Positions 61,053 through 64,000 of a DNA stretch of 64,000 nucleotides are shown here, piece by piece. Position numbers and translations under genes: made by a program. The notes under the pieces were generated by a model, which was not told the DNA's origin, ran no database searches, and worked only from the letters and a program-made list of their open reading frames with translations. Every line of letters starts with the position of its first letter. Positions within the stretch are counted from its first letter, which is position 1. Location: assembly GCF_040655735.1 (NCBI RefSeq), contig NZ_JBFAKK010000017.1, forward strand, positions 1-64,000. The letters are read 5' to 3'. This DNA is from Phytomonospora sp040655735. GTDB lineage: Bacteria > Actinomycetota > Actinomycetes > Mycobacteriales > Micromonosporaceae.

Positions 61053-61859
61053 ATGACAACAACGGCAGCGACGCCGCCACGTCCGCGGGCAGCGATCGCC
61101 GAGCGAACTCTGCGGACCGATCGATGGTGGCTTACTCCACTGTTGACATTCCTGGGCCTGGCGGGCTTCCTGGTCTACGCGACGGTGCGCATCTTCGTCG
61201 ACGACTACTACTGGGTCGACGAGTTCCACTACCTCGCGCCTTTCTATTCCCCTTGTCTGGCCGACAGTTGCGTGCCGGGTTCGAGCCACTTCCTCGGCTC
61301 CCCGTTCCCGCAGCTGCCGTCGTGGATGAGCCCGGCGATGATCATTCTGGCGCTGCCCGGCGGTTTCCGCGCGACCTGCTACTACTACCGCAAGTCGTAC
61401 TACCGCTCCTTCTGGCTGTCGCCGCCCGCGTGCGCGGTTCCCGACGGCCACAAGAAGTACACGGGTGAGACGAAGTTCCCGCTGCTGGTCCAAAACGTCC
61501 ACCGCTACTTCTTCTACGCCGCCATCCTGGTCGGCGCGGTCCTCACCTACGACGCCTTCCTTTCCTTCCACGGCAAGGACGGCGGCTTCGGCATCGGGCT
61601 GGGCACGGTGATCCTGTGGATCAACGTGGTCCTCATCTGGGCCTACACGCTCGGCTGCCACTCGTGCCGCAACATCGTCGGCGGCCGGCTGACGCACTTC
61701 TCGAAGCACCCCGTCCGCTACTGGCTGTGGACGCAGGTCGGGAAGCTGAACAAGCGCCACCAGCTCTTCGCCTGGTTGTCGATGTTCTCCGTGGTGGCCG
61801 CCGACGCTTACGTCTGGGCGGTCGCCGCGGGTATGACCGATCTGCGGATCTTCAACTAG
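61053..61859 (+). CDS. sdhC: Succinate dehydrogenase membrane anchor (Sdh1-type SdhC)
   Basis: A 268-residue membrane anchor with about five transmembrane helices (near 27-49, 92-104, 146-170, 182-200 and 238-260). It resembles the single-subunit anchor of mycobacterial Sdh1 (Rv0249c), which carries quinone sites and, to my knowledge, a membrane-embedded Rieske-type [2Fe-2S] cluster. Cysteines occur at 68, 73, 109, 127, 202 and 205, with GCHSCRN at 201-207 as a candidate ligand motif. ATG 61053 (MTTTAATPP) is used; the frame is open further upstream. It is followed 14 bases later by sdhA. Confidence 0.88.
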   Translation: MTTTAATPPRPRAAIAERTLRTDRWWLTPLLTFLGLAGFLVYATVRIFVDDYYWVDEFHYLAPFYSPCLADSCVPGSSHFLGSPFPQLPSWMSPAMIILALPGGFRATCYYYRKSYYRSFWLSPPACAVPDGHKKYTGETKFPLLVQNVHRYFFYAAILVGAVLTYDAFLSFHGKDGGFGIGLGTVILWINVVLIWAYTLGCHSCRNIVGGRLTHFSKHPVRYWLWTQVGKLNKRHQLFAWLSMFSVVAADAYVWAVAAGMTDLRIFN

Positions 61860-61872
61860 GGGACTGTCCAAC

Positions 61873-63921
61873 ATGCCTGACAAAGACATCACCCGCCTCT
61901 CCTTCGACGTGGTCGTCATCGGCGCCGGCGGTGCCGGGCTGCGGGCCGCGATCGAGGCGCGCATGGCCGGTAAGAAGACCGCGATCATCTCGAAGTCCCT
62001 GTTCGGCAAGGCCCACACGGTCATGGCCGAGGGCGGCGCGGCCGCCGCGATGGGGAACGTGAACTCCAACGACAACTGGCAGGTCCACTACCGCGACACG
62101 ATCCGCGGCGGGAAGTTCCTCAACCACTACCGGATGGCGGAGCTGCACGCCAAGGAGGCGCCGGACCGCATCTGGGAGCTGGAGACCTACGGCGCCCTGT
62201 TCGACCGCACCAAGGACGGCAAGATCAGCCAGCGCAACTTCGGTGGTCACGAGTACCCCCGTCTGGCGCACGTCGGCGACCGCACCGGTCTCGAACTGAT
62301 CCGCACGCTCCAGCAGAAGATCGTCTCCCTTCAGCAGGAGGACTTCGCGGAGTTCGGCGACTACGACGCCCGCCTGGCCGTCTTCGCCGAGACGACGATC
62401 ACCGACCTGATCCTGGACGGCGACAAGATCGCCGGTTCCTTCGGTTACCGGCGCGAGAACGGCGAGTTCCTGCTGTTCGAGGCGCCTTCGGTGATCCTGG
62501 CGACCGGCGGTGTCGGCAAGTCCTTCAAGGTCACCTCGAACTCGTGGGAGTACACCGGCGACGGGCACGCGCTGGCGATGCGCGCGGGCGCGAACCTGGT
62601 GAACATGGAGTTCCTGCAGTTCCACCCGACCGGGATGGTGTGGCCGCTTTCGGTGAAGGGCCTGCTGGTCACCGAGTCGGTTCGCGGTGACGGCGGGGTT
62701 CTGCGCAACTCCGAGGGCAAGCGGTTCATGTTCGACTACATCCCCGAGGTCTTCAAGGCGCAGTACGCCACGACCGAGGAGGAGGGCGACCGCTGGTACA
62801 CCGACCCGGACAACAACAAGCGCCCGCCGGAGCTGCTCCCGCGTGACGAGGTCGCCCGGGCCATCAACTCCGAGGTGAAGGCCGGTCGCGGCACCGAGCA
62901 CGGCGGCGTGTTCCTCGACGTCTCCACGCGCATGAAGCCCGAGGAGATCATCAAGCGCCTGCCCTCGATGCACCACCAGTTCAAGGAACTGGCCGACGTC
63001 GACATCACGAAGGTGCCGATGGAGGTCGGCCCGACGTGTCACTACGTCATGGGCGGTGTCGAGGTCGACCCGGACACGACGGAGTCGGCCGTGACGGGCC
63101 TGTTCGCCGCCGGTGAGGTCTCGGGCGGAATGCACGGCTCGAACCGGCTGGGCGGCAACTCGCTGTCCGACCTGCTGGTGTTCGGCAAGCGCGCCGGCGA
63201 GTACGCCGCGCTGCACGTCGACCGGCTCGGTGAGGCGCGTCCGCAGGTCTCGCAGGAGGCTTTGGACAAGGCTCTCGACCGGGCGCTGACGCCGCTGGTC
63301 GACACGCCGGACGAGGCGGCGGACGGCGAGAACCCTTACACGGTCCAGTACGAGCTCCAGCAGGTCATGCACGACCTGGTGGGCATCATCCGCCGCGCGG
63401 ATGAGCTGGAGGACGCGCTGGTGAAGATCGGCGAGTTCAAGAAGCGGCTGGCGAACGTGCGCGTGGCCGGTGGCCGCAAGTACAACCCGGGCTGGCACCT
63501 GGCGCTCGACCTGCAGAACATGCTGCTGTGCAGCGAGGCGGTCGCGAAGGCGGCGCTGGAGCGGACCGAGAGCCGTGGCGGGCACACCCGCGACGATCAC
63601 GGGAAGATGGATCCGGCCTGGCGCAAGGTGAACCTGATCTGCTCCACGCAGGGCGACGGTGTGGCGCTGCGGCGCCAGCCGGTGCCGACCATGCCGAACG
63701 AGCTGCTGAGCCTCTTCGAGCGTTCGGAGCTGGCGAAGTACCTGACCGAGGAGGAGCTGGCGGTGTTCGACGCGGACAACGCCACGGACGCCGTCTCTCC
63801 GGAAGCCACGGTGTCGGGTGGCGACGCCACGGACGGCAGCGCCTCGGACAGCACGACGGCCGCCCCCTCAGGCGCCACGGCAGTCGACCCCGCAGACGGC
63901 TCGAAGGACGGTGAGAAGTAA
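61873..63921 (+). CDS. sdhA: Succinate dehydrogenase flavoprotein subunit
   Basis: A 682-residue FAD subunit that oxidises succinate to fumarate in the tricarboxylic acid cycle and respiratory chain. The FAD Rossmann motif GAGGAGLRAA is at about 17-26, the flavinylated His at about 48 (GKAHTVMAEGG), and later motifs include HPTGMVWP and GGMHGSNRLGGNSL. The last 50-60 residues are a Ser/Thr/Asp/Ala-rich, low-complexity acidic tail not seen in the core enzyme. Its stop overlaps the sdhB start by one base. Confidence 0.95.
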   Translation: MPDKDITRLSFDVVVIGAGGAGLRAAIEARMAGKKTAIISKSLFGKAHTVMAEGGAAAAMGNVNSNDNWQVHYRDTIRGGKFLNHYRMAELHAKEAPDRIWELETYGALFDRTKDGKISQRNFGGHEYPRLAHVGDRTGLELIRTLQQKIVSLQQEDFAEFGDYDARLAVFAETTITDLILDGDKIAGSFGYRRENGEFLLFEAPSVILATGGVGKSFKVTSNSWEYTGDGHALAMRAGANLVNMEFLQFHPTGMVWPLSVKGLLVTESVRGDGGVLRNSEGKRFMFDYIPEVFKAQYATTEEEGDRWYTDPDNNKRPPELLPRDEVARAINSEVKAGRGTEHGGVFLDVSTRMKPEEIIKRLPSMHHQFKELADVDITKVPMEVGPTCHYVMGGVEVDPDTTESAVTGLFAAGEVSGGMHGSNRLGGNSLSDLLVFGKRAGEYAALHVDRLGEARPQVSQEALDKALDRALTPLVDTPDEAADGENPYTVQYELQQVMHDLVGIIRRADELEDALVKIGEFKKRLANVRVAGGRKYNPGWHLALDLQNMLLCSEAVAKAALERTESRGGHTRDDHGKMDPAWRKVNLICSTQGDGVALRRQPVPTMPNELLSLFERSELAKYLTEEELAVFDADNATDAVSPEATVSGGDATDGSASDSTTAAPSGATAVDPADGSKDGEK

Positions 63922-64000
63922 TGACTACTCGACACTTCCGCGTGTGGCGGGGTGACGACGAGGGCGGTCAGCTGACCGACTACGACGTCGAGGTCAACGA
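63921..64000 (+). CDS. sdhB: Succinate dehydrogenase iron-sulfur subunit (5' end)
   Basis: Twenty-six codons are present: MTTRHFRVWRGDDEGGQLTD, then YDVEVN at the window edge. This is the usual N terminus of SdhB, before the 2Fe-2S ferredoxin domain. The ATG overlaps the sdhA stop (TAATG), so translation is coupled. The gene continues beyond the window. Confidence 0.85.
   Translation, partial: MTTRHFRVWRGDDEGGQLTDYDVEVN

Overview
The window is chromosomal DNA from a high-GC Gram-positive actinomycete. The evidence is third-codon-position GC near saturation, frequent GTG starts, a mycothiol gene (mshB), the actinobacterial dapD/dapC and 7Fe ferredoxin trio, TatB, a type VII secretion substrate pair, and many local gene pairs that match the Mycobacterium tuberculosis Rv1170-Rv1232 neighbourhood (mshB; fdxC-dapC; dapD; LOG; folP2; Rv1209-like and tag; the DUF3117 protein; htrA-tatB; mrp; the MgtE-N/CBS protein). 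The order is broken up and interrupted by lineage-specific blocks. A free-living filamentous actinomycete, for example Glycomycetales or Micromonosporales, is possible, but the sequence does not prove it. No tRNA, rRNA, CRISPR, prophage or complete insertion sequence was seen.

Layout. 0-3.3 kb: repeat hairpins, a DesK/DesR-type two-component system and two divergent membrane proteins. 3.3-9.2 kb: Mrp ATPase, a Pro/Ser-tailed membrane protein, the DUF1003 and MgtE-N/CBS pair, a PhzF-like protein, and an AMMECR1 operon. 9.2-23.3 kb: a surface-glycan locus with GT4 enzymes, two SDRs, an ABC-2 export permease without its ATPase, a DegT aminotransferase, a Gfo/Idh dehydrogenase, a UDP-sugar dehydrogenase, two nearly identical GT4 paralogues and a large GT2. 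The aminotransferase, oxidoreductase and UDP-sugar dehydrogenase fit the WbpE/WbpB/WbpA steps toward a 2,3-diamino-uronic acid nucleotide sugar. One paralogous glycosyltransferase arose by a segmental duplication that also copied the 3' end of the Gfo/Idh gene, which survives as a remnant. 23.3-27.6 kb: tatB, htrA, DUF3117, and a PaaX-like repressor next to a PaaG-like enoyl-CoA hydratase/isomerase.

27.6-30.6 kb is an accessory patch: about 1.5 kb of degenerate repeats, a small translationally coupled pair, and a 5'-truncated Rpn-like nuclease gene. 30.7-45.5 kb carries a MocR regulator, tag, a DivIVA-domain protein, folP2-like, a type VII secretion substrate pair, LOG, a HEAT/LRV-like repeat protein, dapD, a small effector-associated-type protein, DinB, dapC, ferredoxin, a GNAT protein, and mshB with two small membrane proteins. 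45.5-57.7 kb holds two complete peptide-type ABC importers on the minus strand, each with a lipoprotein, two permeases and two ATPases. They share a 19-bp upstream motif and a hairpin just after each binding-protein gene. 58.4-61 kb has a degenerate HAD-like gene, then 1.8 kb of non-coding repeats (36-bp and 38-bp tandem units, fourteen perfect copies of a 7-bp repeat, GGA-loop hairpins) and a three-box DnaA cluster. The right end carries an Sdh1-type succinate dehydrogenase operon (sdhC, sdhA and the start of sdhB).

The most unusual features are the duplication scar in the glycan locus, the degenerate repeat array at 27.6-29.2 kb, the shared promoter motif of the two peptide transporters, the DnaA-box cluster, the inverted pairing of hairpin and heptamer repeats near the two ends, and the cysteine-rich SdhC anchor.
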